A DNA stretch of 64,000 bases from CALMKX01 sp036274895 (GTDB lineage Bacteria; Acidobacteriota; Thermoanaerobaculia; Multivoradales; SZUA-115). Positions 23,856 to 31,399 of this stretch are shown here, one piece after another (positions within the stretch are counted from its first letter, which is position 1; each line of letters starts with the position of its first letter). The DNA lies in the NCBI GenBank assembly GCA_036274895.1, contig DASUEU010000049.1, forward strand, positions 260,654 to 324,653. The letters run 5' to 3'. The notes beneath the pieces were generated by a model, which saw only the letters and a list, made by a program, of their open reading frames with translations, made no database searches and was not told where the DNA came from. The translations under genes and the position numbers were made by a program.

Positions 23856-25259
23856 ATGGCTACCGAAGTCTTGATGCCGCAGATGGGCGAGTCGATCGCC
23901 GAAGGAACGATCACCAAGTGGCTGGTCAAGGTGGGAGAGAAGGTGGAGCGCGACCAGCCCCTGTTCGAGATCTCGACCGACAAGGTCGACGCCGAGATCC
24001 CCAGCCCGGCTTCCGGTGTGCTGCAGGAGGTGCTCTTCGAGGTCGGCGCCACGGTGCCCGTGTACCAAGTGGTAGCCCGTATCGGCGACGGTGCGGCGGC
24101 GGCTGCCACGCCTCCGGCCGAGGCGGCTTCCCCGGCTCCCGTGGCGCCGGCGCCTCCGGCTCCGGTCGAGGTGCCTGCTGCTGCTCCGGCGACCCCGGCT
24201 CCCGCCCTGGCTCCCACGGGTGAGGAGACGCTGGAAGAGCGCCTGCGCCGGGCTTCGAGCCCGGTGGTGCGCAAGATCGCCGAGGCCGAGGGTGTGGACA
24301 TCACCCAGCTGACGGGCAGCGGCATCCACGGCCGGGTGACCAAGCGCGACATCGAGACCCACCTCGAAGAGCGCGGCAAGGCGCCGATGCCTGCCCCGGC
24401 TCCGGCCCCTGCGCCGGTGGCCGCAGCCCCGGCTCCCGCGCCCGCTCCGGCGCCGCCGCGCGCCGCCGCACCGGCGCCCGCGGCTGCTGCTGGGACCAAG
24501 CAGGCGGTGGACTTCCACGTCGCGGCCTACACCGAAGGCGAGGACGTCGAGATCGAGCCGATGTCGAAGATCCGCGCCATCACCGCGGCCCACATGCGCT
24601 ACTCGAAGGACACCTCGGCCCACGTCACGACAGTCTTCCACCTCGACATGTCAGGGGTGTCCCGGGCGCGGGAGAAGGCGCGGCGCAAGTTCGAGGAGGC
24701 CAACGGCACCAAGCTCACCTTCATGCCCTTCATCTTCAAGGCCGTGGCCCAGGCGCTCAAGCGCAACAAGAAGATGAACGCCGCCATCGACGGCAACAAC
24801 GTGGTCTACAAGAAGAGCATCAACTTGGGGATGGCGGTTGCGCTCGACTGGGGCTTGGTGGTGCCGGTGCTGCGCAACGCCGATCAACTCTCCCTGGTCG
24901 GTCTGGCCAAGGCGGCCAACGACCTCGCCGATCGGGCGCGATCGAAGAAGCTCGGGCCGGACGAGCTCAAGGGCGGTACCTTCACGATCACCAACCCCGG
25001 GGTGTTCGGCACCCTGTTCGGCATGCCGATCATCAACCAGCCCCAGGTGGCGATCCTGGGCATCGGGGCGATCGAGAAGCGGGCGGTGGTGGCGACCGAC
25101 GCCAACGGCAACGACATGATCGTGATCAAGCCGATGTCCTACTTCGCCATCACTTACGACCACCGCCTGATTGACGGCGCCGACGCCGACCACTTCATGA
25201 ACGACGTCAAGAAGACCCTCCAGGAAGAGACCTGGCAGGAGCTGTCGGCGTACATGTAG
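23856..25259 (+). CDS. 2-oxoacid dehydrogenase E2 component (dihydrolipoyl acyltransferase)
   Basis: Core acyltransferase of the complex. One lipoyl domain at residues 1-80 with lipoylated Lys43 in STDKVDAEI, an Ala/Pro-rich swinging linker (about 80-125), a peripheral subunit-binding domain (133-170, SPVVRKIAEAEG... GRVTKRDI), a second Ala/Pro linker and the catalytic domain ending with His436 and Asp440 in TYDHRLIDG. 467 residues, normal for a single-lipoyl E2. Begins 21 bases after the E1 beta stop with a GGAGAG ribosome-binding site. lipB (27.5 kb) and lipA (60 kb) in this window supply its cofactor. Confidence 0.93.
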   Translation: MATEVLMPQMGESIAEGTITKWLVKVGEKVERDQPLFEISTDKVDAEIPSPASGVLQEVLFEVGATVPVYQVVARIGDGAAAAATPPAEAASPAPVAPAPPAPVEVPAAAPATPAPALAPTGEETLEERLRRASSPVVRKIAEAEGVDITQLTGSGIHGRVTKRDIETHLEERGKAPMPAPAPAPAPVAAAPAPAPAPAPPRAAAPAPAAAAGTKQAVDFHVAAYTEGEDVEIEPMSKIRAITAAHMRYSKDTSAHVTTVFHLDMSGVSRAREKARRKFEEANGTKLTFMPFIFKAVAQALKRNKKMNAAIDGNNVVYKKSINLGMAVALDWGLVVPVLRNADQLSLVGLAKAANDLADRARSKKLGPDELKGGTFTITNPGVFGTLFGMPIINQPQVAILGIGAIEKRAVVATDANGNDMIVIKPMSYFAITYDHRLIDGADADHFMNDVKKTLQEETWQELSAYM

Positions 25260-25269
25260 ACCCGACCCT

Positions 25270-25301
25270 CGCCCGGGCTGGCTTCGAGGCTGGCCCGGGC
25301 G
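25270..25301 (+). terminator. Hairpin after the E2 gene
   Basis: CGCCCGGG and CCCGGGCG form a perfect 8-pair stem around 16 bases, 10 bases after the E2 stop. No T-tract follows, so it is a likely but non-canonical operon end. Confidence 0.4.
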
Positions 25302-25307
25302 GCACCA

Positions 25308-26213
25308 ATGGCCCACTACATGCCACCTTTCTCAGACAGGCTTGGCTTCCGGCCGCTACGACAAGCGTTGCAGGTCGAGGCGATGGCCGATTCCCTCAGA
25401 AACCGCCTGTGGAATCTTCTTTACAGCTTCCTCTGGGATCGACGAGAGCGCAACGCACGGGGGCCAGTGCGACTTTCCGATCGTCAGCGGACCTCCTTGG
25501 AAGAGGACATTTGGGACGGCGTCGTCAAGCAGCCCTTGTATGAGCTCTACGAGGAGTACACGACGCCTGTGTACCAGATCCGGAAGTGGTTCTTCAAGAC
25601 AGAATGGTACCGTGTCTACGATCTGTTGGAGTTCGTCTCGACGTGGTTTGAGAGTCAGGTAGGGAGCCCCACGTCTCTCTCCAAAGCATCTAGCGACTTA
25701 TTGACTGCCGAAGGTTCAGGATATCGGTTTGTGGGTAATCGGATTGAGCCAATCGTGGGTGACGCCGAGATCTCCGCCATCGAGGATGCCGTAGGTGAAG
25801 GTGACTGGCCCTGGGAGGTCCATCTCGCGACCGCGCTCGACCATCTCGGCAAGCGCCCTGAGCCTGACCTTCGGAACTGTGTGAAAGAAGCGATCTCTGC
25901 GGTCGAGGCCATCGCTCAGGAAAAGGCCGGTAAGCGGCGCGCCACGCTGGGAGATGCGGTGAAGGTGCTGGAGCGCCAACGCCAGCTTCATCCTGCGCTC
26001 AAGAAGGCCCTTGCCGAGCTCTACGGCTACAGCAGCGATGGGGACGGGATCCGCCATGCTCTGGTGGACGAGCCGAACCTGACCCTCGACCTGGCGCGCT
26101 TTCAGTTGGTGGTCTGCTCGGCCTTCGTCAACCTTCTGAAGGCGGCCCCGGCTGCGTCAGCTGGGTCGGCAGCGGGGCCGGGCTCTACCGCTTCTGGAGC
26201 TCGGGCTCGGTGA
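25308..26213 (+). CDS. AbiJ-like abortive-infection protein (AbiJ-NTD4 type)
   Basis: A 301-residue protein with the pattern of AbiJ N-terminal domain 4 proteins: FSDRLGF with a SLRNRLWN helix, then KWFFKTEWYRVYDLLEF (about 96-112), the G-Y-R-F-V-x-N-x-I-E-P-I stretch near 150, the NCVKEAISAVEAIA helix, and near the end the signature ELYGYSSDGDGIRHALVDEP followed by LVVCSAFVNLL. Relatives belong to phage abortive-infection modules; molecular action is not known from the sequence. The start may be Met1 (25308) or Met5 (25320). Codon use is less G+C-rich than in neighbouring operons, which fits horizontal gain. The 3' end overlaps the antitoxin gene on the other strand by 29 bases. Confidence 0.8.
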   Translation: MAHYMPPFSDRLGFRPLRQALQVEAMADSLRNRLWNLLYSFLWDRRERNARGPVRLSDRQRTSLEEDIWDGVVKQPLYELYEEYTTPVYQIRKWFFKTEWYRVYDLLEFVSTWFESQVGSPTSLSKASSDLLTAEGSGYRFVGNRIEPIVGDAEISAIEDAVGEGDWPWEVHLATALDHLGKRPEPDLRNCVKEAISAVEAIAQEKAGKRRATLGDAVKVLERQRQLHPALKKALAELYGYSSDGDGIRHALVDEPNLTLDLARFQLVVCSAFVNLLKAAPAASAGSAAGPGSTASGARAR

Positions 26214-26373
26214 CGGCCTGCTCGGTTCGGGCTCGCAGCGATACCACGCGCTCGGGGTGCTCGGCCTCCCTCCGGCGCAAGTCGGCCATCATGGCGTGCA
26301 CGTCGTTGCCAAATTCGGCTGCATAGTCCTGGCCGGCCTGGCGCATCTCTTCAACAATGTGGTCTTCCCACAC
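26185..26373 (-). CDS. Antitoxin-like small protein, partner of the PIN toxin
   Basis: A 62-residue charged, helical protein (DHIVEEMRQAGQDYAAEFGND, ADLRRREAEHPERVVSLRAR). The I-V-E-E-x-R-x-A-x-x-x-Y-A-A-x-F-x-x-D pattern with C-terminal VVSL is widespread in short proteins encoded next to VapC-type toxins. It lies 3 bases after the toxin gene, so here the toxin comes first, an order seen in this TA group. It probably binds and neutralises the toxin. Conserved DNA-binding domain not obvious. Confidence 0.7.
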   Translation of the reverse strand: MWEDHIVEEMRQAGQDYAAEFGNDVHAMMADLRRREAEHPERVVSLRARTEQAVTEPELQKR

Positions 26374-26376
26374 GGC

Positions 26377-26859
26377 TCAGATCTCCTCTTCTTCCATCAG
26401 CTCGGTTGGCGTGCAGATGATCGGGCAGCGGTAACCTCTTGCGGAGAGGGCCGCCTCCAAAGAGCGGCGGATGGTGGCATTGGCGATGTGGCGGCAGTTC
26501 CAGGTAAGGAGAAAGTGGATACCGTGGAACGCTGCCAGCGCGATGTGCCCGGCATCTCGGATTGCCGAGCCCGGTACGATTCTTTCCCGTAGCAGGACTT
26601 CAGTCAGGGTGTCCACTTCCTCGTCGGTCTTGAGCAGCGGTAGATCCTGGACCAGTGCAAGCCTCCGAGTGGCAGCCTCGGTATCCCCGGCAGTGATCTC
26701 ACGTAAGACCAGCTCCGACACACAACACTCGTACTTCGGGCGCTCCCGCCGCCACCAGGTGTGGGTCCGTTCCTGGTTCGAGGCGGTCAGGAGGTCCCGG
26801 CTGGGCCAGGCAGCCAAGTAGCTCACGAAGCTTGACTCCAGGTAGACGTTGAGTTGCAT
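26377..26859 (-). CDS. PIN-domain toxin (VapC-like)
   Basis: A 160-residue PIN-fold ribonuclease, the toxin half of a type II TA pair. Visible family pattern: MQLNVYLESSFVSYLAAWPSRD at the start (the first acidic residue is Glu8), CCVSELVLREITAGD in the middle with the second acidic site, AIRDAGHIALAAFHGI with the third Asp, and the strand-end motif LLTWNCRHIAN. It would cleave tRNA or rRNA in the usual manner of the family. Met26859 is chosen because family members start with M-x-x-x-V-Y-L-E; two further in-frame ATGs lie upstream. The antitoxin gene follows after 3 bases. Confidence 0.82.
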   Translation of the reverse strand: MQLNVYLESSFVSYLAAWPSRDLLTASNQERTHTWWRRERPKYECCVSELVLREITAGDTEAATRRLALVQDLPLLKTDEEVDTLTEVLLRERIVPGSAIRDAGHIALAAFHGIHFLLTWNCRHIANATIRRSLEAALSARGYRCPIICTPTELMEEEEI

Positions 26860-26891
26860 CGAGGGCATTCTACGCCGACAAGGCACTCAAA

Positions 26892-26928
26892 CCCCTTGAC
26901 AGTGTCGCCGTTTAGTGCTGTCATGGGG
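26892..26928. promoter_or_regulatory. Long inverted repeat upstream of the TA pair
   Basis: CCCCTTGACAG and CTGTCATGGGG are reverse complements over 11 bases with one mismatch, separated by 15 bases. The site lies 33 bases upstream of the toxin start. TTGACA lies within the left arm, so promoter elements overlap the repeat. This is the arrangement of an autoregulated TA operator, and it could also serve the rightward gene at 27107. Confidence 0.5.
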
Positions 26929-27106
26929 CGTGAAATTCCTATAAGGCGAATTGAGGCTCTGGCCTCAGCGCCGTCTTCTCTGCTGCCATCCGAGGAGGAG
27001 CAAAGCGCCGCCGGCACTGGCGGTGGATTGCCAACCCGTCCGGGGCGGCGAGCGGTGCGGCCTCAGGTCCCTTCTCGGCTCCGGACCTCTTCGAGAGAGG
27101 TGCTTC

Positions 27107-27481
27107 ATGAGTCGAAACGTCGCCGTCGGAGCCGTCTGCCTTACCCTCCTCCTGCTGCCCATTGTGGCCCTGGCGGCCGCGACCGCCAACTTCCAGGGCA
27201 GCTGCCTCGGCTTCTCCAAGAACTGCGACTTCAACGCCAACCTGCCCGCCGGCAACCCCTCGGCTTGCTCGGCAGGGGCCTTTCCCACGGACTACTTCTG
27301 GACCTTCACCAACCCCAGCGGTACCGCTTCAGGGGCTCAGGCAACGCACAAATTCACCAGCACCACCGCCACGGCCAAGCTGGACCTGCTGTGCTCCGAC
27401 GGGCGCGACGCCAGCCTGACCCGCACCATCTGTTTCGGCGGTGGCAGCGGCTGTATCCAGCCGGACATCGGCTACAACTGA
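27107..27481 (+). CDS. Small secreted PKD-like protein
   Basis: A 124-residue exported protein: signal peptide at residues 1-23 (AVCLTLLLLPIVALA-A) followed by one PKD-like Ig fold, recognised by the pattern CDFNA, YFWTFTNPSG, THKFTST and LDLLCSDG. Six cysteines suggest disulfides. Such domains normally sit in large surface proteins; a protein with only one is unusual. ATG 27107 follows GAGAGAGG. Its function is unknown; it may be an adhesin or matrix part. Confidence 0.75.
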   Translation: MSRNVAVGAVCLTLLLLPIVALAAATANFQGSCLGFSKNCDFNANLPAGNPSACSAGAFPTDYFWTFTNPSGTASGAQATHKFTSTTATAKLDLLCSDGRDASLTRTICFGGGSGCIQPDIGYN

Positions 27482-27535
27482 CGCCCAGGACCGCCTCGGC
27501 CGGGGCGGGGCTCGGGCCTCGCTCCGGCGGCTAGA

Positions 27536-28228
27536 ATGGCGGCCGTGAACCCACCCCGCCCACTCCGCGCCGGCTTCCTCGGTCGTGTCCCTTACCGCGA
27601 GGCCTTCGACCTCCAGCTCACCCTTCGAGATGCCTTGAAGCGCGGGGACGGGCCGGAGCATCTGCTGCTGCTCGAGCATCCCCACGTCTATACCCTGGGA
27701 CGCAACGCCACCGAGACCGACCTGCTCGCCGCGCCCGAGTGGCTGAAAGCCAAAGGTGTCGTCATCGAGCAGACCGACCGTGGCGGCCAGATCACCTACC
27801 ATGGTCCCGGACAGCTGGTGGGCTATCCGATCATGAACCTCTCCCCCGACCGGCGTGACATCCGCCGCTACGTGCGTGACCTCGCCGAGGTCATCGTGGC
27901 CACTCTCGCCGACTATGGCCTCGAGGCGCGGGCCGGCGAGGAGCAGGCCTTGATCGGAGTGTGGGTGGGGGAGTCGAAGGTCGCCTCGATCGGTGTCCAC
28001 CTTTCGCGTTGGCTCACCACTCACGGCTTCGCTCTCAACGTGGCGACCGACCTGTCGTTCTTCGCCGGCATCGTGCCCTGTGGTCTGCAGGGCGTGCGCA
28101 TGGCCTCGATCGCTAGCCTCACCGGCCAGAGCCCGGCCGTGCCGGAGGTCGCCGACCGTCTCGCCCGCCACTTCGCTCGCCGCTTCGAGCGCGAGCTCGC
28201 CCCGCTCTCGCCCAACCACCCCCGCTGA
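27536..28228 (+). CDS. lipB: Lipoyl(octanoyl) transferase
   Basis: Transfers octanoate from acyl-carrier protein to lipoyl domains such as that of the E2 subunit encoded at 23.9 kb. The 230-residue product has the motif RGGQITYHGPGQLVGYPI (82-99), the catalytic Lys148 in GESKVASIG and the acyl-accepting Cys182 in GIVPCGLQGV. The start may be ATG 27536 or GTG 27548 (Val4). It stands alone on this strand; lipA lies 32 kb away in the nad operon. Confidence 0.94.
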   Translation: MAAVNPPRPLRAGFLGRVPYREAFDLQLTLRDALKRGDGPEHLLLLEHPHVYTLGRNATETDLLAAPEWLKAKGVVIEQTDRGGQITYHGPGQLVGYPIMNLSPDRRDIRRYVRDLAEVIVATLADYGLEARAGEEQALIGVWVGESKVASIGVHLSRWLTTHGFALNVATDLSFFAGIVPCGLQGVRMASIASLTGQSPAVPEVADRLARHFARRFERELAPLSPNHPR

Positions 28229-28312
28229 GCGAGTCCTTCCTGAGGCCCTCTGCCCCAGGGGATGGCAGTGTGAAAGTAATGCATATCGTGAGGAAATGTC
28301 TTCTTCTGGCAG

Positions 28313-28341
28313 TTGCGAACCAAGTGTGATGGATGTAAGAT
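28313..28341 (+). promoter_or_regulatory. Candidate promoter of the BNR-repeat gene
   Basis: TTGCGA (28313-28318) and TAAGAT (28336-28341) are 17 bases apart in a stretch of unusually low G+C. Predicted start near 28348 gives a 5' leader of about 140 bases before the GTG at 28489. Confidence 0.45.
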
Positions 28342-28440
28342 TTGGTCGACTAGCCAGCCAACCCGACTTGCCCCCTCGCTTTCTGAGCTAGGCCCGAGCG
28401 GCCGCGGTGCCCTCGACTGCGCTTGCCGACGATTTCCGGC

Positions 28441-28464
28441 CCTGCGGAAAAAGGCTTCCGCAGG
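28441..28464 (+). other. Hairpin in the 5' leader of the BNR-repeat gene
   Basis: CCTGCGGAA and TTCCGCAGG pair perfectly over 9 bases around AAAGGC, and end 11 bases before the AAGGAGAG ribosome-binding site. It could influence mRNA stability or translation; it lacks a T-tract, so it is not a standard terminator. Confidence 0.4.
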
Positions 28465-28488
28465 CTTCATGTTGCAAGGAGAGCCTTC

Positions 28489-31347
28489 GTGTCGAGGAGA
28501 AGCACAGCGTTCGTTTCCCGTCGCCTGGCCGTCGCTTTGGCGACACTCTTGATCGCCGCTGCCGCTTTCTTTCTGGCGGACCGCAGCCTCGATCTCCAAG
28601 AGGAGGCCCTCGCCTCCGTCCCGTTCGCCGGCAGCGAGCGGGAGACACCCCTCCAGGCCGTGCCCTTCCCGGCTGGCAAGGACGACGAGACCAGCACGAT
28701 CAAGGGCCACGCAGCACGCCAGTGGTATCTGATGACCTATCCGACCGGTCGCCTCCCCAGCCAGGCATGGGACAAGGCGCGGTCCTGGGTCGAGCGCGAG
28801 GTTCGCGACGCACAGCCCTGGCAGGGAGAGTCCCTCCAGCCGCCGGGCGAGCTCTACGAGAAAGCGTTCATTGCTCCCGGAACCAACACCTGGGTGAGCT
28901 ACGGCCCCAGACCGCTCGACAGCGTCGGCACGACCAACAACGCCTATCGCTACGGCCTCGTGGGTGGGCGCATCTCCGTCGGCGGCCTTGCGGTCGACCC
29001 GGTGGACACCAACGTCGCCTATGCCGGGTTTGCGGCCGGCGGTTTGTGGAAGACCACCAGCTTGGGCGCCGCCACGGTGACCTGGACGCCGCTCTGGGAT
29101 GACAAGGACTTCGTCACCCAGGCCGCCGGCGCCATTGAGATCGACCCGAACGACCACAACACGATCTACGTCGGAACCGGCGACTGGGCCGCTCGGGATC
29201 AGTTCGGTGCGGGCATCATGAAGTCGACCGACGGGGGCGCCACTTGGAGCCAGCTTGGGGCCAGCGTGTTCACTCCTTACTCGCCGACCCATCCGGCCGG
29301 CGGCAACCGTTGGGACAACCAGAACATCCGTTCGATCGAGGTGGATCCCAACGATTCCTCGACGATCCTCGTTGGCACCCGGGTCGACCTTTACATTTCG
29401 CACGACAGCGGCGCCACCTGGGAGATCTGCGGCTTCGGCAGCGGCTACACCGACCCTTCCGCCTCGAACCCGACGCAGAACGCCTTGAACCGCATCAGCA
29501 GCATCTATCTCGACGGCCGAGGTGTGAACACCGTGGCCTACGTGGCGGTGGGCTACCAGAGCAACAACGGCAACGGCAACAACGGCGTCTACCGTTTCAC
29601 CGTACCGAGCTCGGGCTGTCCGGCGTGGCCTTCCGACTTCACCACGCTCTTCGGCGGCTTCCCGGCCAACACCGGCAACGGTGTCAACCAGAACGCCGGC
29701 GGCAGCATCACCGGCCGCATCGAGTTGGCTGCCGGTACGGGAACGGACGGCGGGCTGACTCTCTACGCGCAGATGTCCGAAGCGGTCAACCTGACGGCTG
29801 ACGGCACCTACGTGCTGCGGCCTGATGGTGGCTCGACGACCTGGACCAAGCTCACCGGCAGCACGGCGTCGGCGTACAAAAACTGTGCGAACGGTTCCTC
29901 GGGCACCGGTCAGGACTGGTACGACCTCTTCATCGCGGCCGACCCGGCCAACGACAAGACGCTCTACATCGGCCACATCGACGCTTTCAAGGCCACGGTC
30001 AACTCGACCTACACCGCTCTGACTCTGACCACCGCCTCGAACCTGACCAACGTCTACTCCACCGGTTGCGCTTCCTACGGCAAGGTCCACCCGGACCAGC
30101 ACGCCTTCGCCTTCGTCCCGGGTACGGCCGGAGCCGCTTTCCTGCTCGGCAACGACGGCGGGGTCTACTACAACTCCAATCGTGGCGACGTGAACTCGTG
30201 GAAGCAGCTCAACGACTCGTTCAATACCCACCAGTTCTACGCCGGGCAGATCGGGCGCGATTTCGCTGGCGGCGGGATGGGCGGCCTCCAGTGGTGGTTG
30301 GGCGGCATGCAGGACAACGGCAACGCCAGCTGGAAGTCCTCGCAGTCGAACCTGACCTCGACCGGCCGCTCGGTCGGCGGTGACGGCTTCTTCACCACCT
30401 TCGACGTCCTGGCCGGCACCGAGACCGCTGGTTGGTGGTTCACGGAGTACACCTACGGCTCGGTCTACTGCTCGAAGAACAGCGGTGCCGACGGCCCCTT
30501 CCAGTCGAACTGCGGTCCCACCCAGACCGGTACTGCGGACTGGAGCGCACCACTCATCCTGGACACCCTCCACTGCTCCAGCACCATCTGTCGCAACACG
30601 ATGTTCGGTGAGGACTACGTCCACCTCGCCGGGGCCTACACCAACAACAAGCCGACCTGGCGGCGCGTCTCGCCACTTCTCACTCGCGGCGGCTCGGCGG
30701 ATTCGATCATCACCGTCAACTTCGCGCCCAGCGAGCCCAAGTCAGCCGTTGCGGGAACCAGCGATGGGAAGGTCTGGTGGTCGGAGAACACCTACACCGG
30801 CACCAGCTGCACGCAAGCAGCGGCCAATACGGCTTCCTTCAGCTGCAGCCCGAACACCGGGGCGACCTGGCGTGACGTGGACTCGACCAACGCCACGCTG
30901 CCCAATCGGGCGATCCTGGGCGTGGCGGTGGATCCCGCCAATCACCGCATGATCTACGCCGCCGTGGGTGGCTTCGACGAGAACACTCCGACCACTCCGG
31001 GGCACCTCTTCCAGTTCAGCTGGAACGGTTCGGCCTGGACCCGCAGCAACAAGTCCGGCAACTTGCCCAACGTGCCGGCGGCATCGGTGGCGGTGAATCC
31101 GCACAACCGCAAGCAGGTCTTCGTCGGTACGCACTTCGGCTTCTATTACACGGACGACATCGACGTCGCCAGCCCGGTGTGGACCCGCTACCAGTGGGGC
31201 CTGCCCAACACGGTGATCCAGTACTTGACGGTGGACCGTGGTTCGGCGGCGACCCCCTATCTGGGCACGACCCTGATGGCCTTCACCTACGGCCGCGGCG
31301 TCTTCGCCATCCGGCTGCCTACCTCGGGTAGTTTCCCCGGTCACTGA
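28489..31347 (+). CDS. Large secreted BNR/Asp-box repeat protein (sialidase-like propeller)
   Basis: A 952-residue exported protein. The N-terminus has Arg residues and a hydrophobic core (LAVALATLLIAAAAFFLA), a signal peptide or anchor. The rest is built of beta-propeller repeats with Asp-box motifs: STDGGATW, SHDSGATW and SPNTGATW, plus many D-P-x-x-x-x-x-I-Y-x-G-T turns such as DPNDHNTIYVGTGD. The family includes sialidases, VPS10-like and extracellular binding proteins; catalytic residues of sialidases are not evident. GTG 28489 is preferred since it has AAGGAGAG at ideal spacing; an ATG 66 bases upstream has no such site and would give an unlikely N-terminus. Monocistronic. Confidence 0.85.
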   Translation: MSRRSTAFVSRRLAVALATLLIAAAAFFLADRSLDLQEEALASVPFAGSERETPLQAVPFPAGKDDETSTIKGHAARQWYLMTYPTGRLPSQAWDKARSWVEREVRDAQPWQGESLQPPGELYEKAFIAPGTNTWVSYGPRPLDSVGTTNNAYRYGLVGGRISVGGLAVDPVDTNVAYAGFAAGGLWKTTSLGAATVTWTPLWDDKDFVTQAAGAIEIDPNDHNTIYVGTGDWAARDQFGAGIMKSTDGGATWSQLGASVFTPYSPTHPAGGNRWDNQNIRSIEVDPNDSSTILVGTRVDLYISHDSGATWEICGFGSGYTDPSASNPTQNALNRISSIYLDGRGVNTVAYVAVGYQSNNGNGNNGVYRFTVPSSGCPAWPSDFTTLFGGFPANTGNGVNQNAGGSITGRIELAAGTGTDGGLTLYAQMSEAVNLTADGTYVLRPDGGSTTWTKLTGSTASAYKNCANGSSGTGQDWYDLFIAADPANDKTLYIGHIDAFKATVNSTYTALTLTTASNLTNVYSTGCASYGKVHPDQHAFAFVPGTAGAAFLLGNDGGVYYNSNRGDVNSWKQLNDSFNTHQFYAGQIGRDFAGGGMGGLQWWLGGMQDNGNASWKSSQSNLTSTGRSVGGDGFFTTFDVLAGTETAGWWFTEYTYGSVYCSKNSGADGPFQSNCGPTQTGTADWSAPLILDTLHCSSTICRNTMFGEDYVHLAGAYTNNKPTWRRVSPLLTRGGSADSIITVNFAPSEPKSAVAGTSDGKVWWSENTYTGTSCTQAAANTASFSCSPNTGATWRDVDSTNATLPNRAILGVAVDPANHRMIYAAVGGFDENTPTTPGHLFQFSWNGSAWTRSNKSGNLPNVPAASVAVNPHNRKQVFVGTHFGFYYTDDIDVASPVWTRYQWGLPNTVIQYLTVDRGSAATPYLGTTLMAFTYGRGVFAIRLPTSGSFPGH

Positions 31348-31399
31348 GCTTCAGTTGGGTCCTGGTCGCCTGGCCAGGACCCAACGCCTCACTCCAGGG

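Noticed and set aside
23997..24400. Ala/Pro-rich repeats in the E2 gene as a DNA tandem repeat
   Set aside because: They are ordinary flexible linkers of E2 proteins, not a separate repeat element.
28235..28480. Sigma-54 promoter candidates near TGGCAG (28263 and 28307)
   Set aside because: The required GC at -12 spacing is absent; the sigma-70-like pair at 28313 is better.
28021..30624. 867-codon open frame antisense to the BNR-repeat gene
   Set aside because: Composition is Arg/Gly/Val-rich without motifs; it mirrors the codon bias of the true gene.
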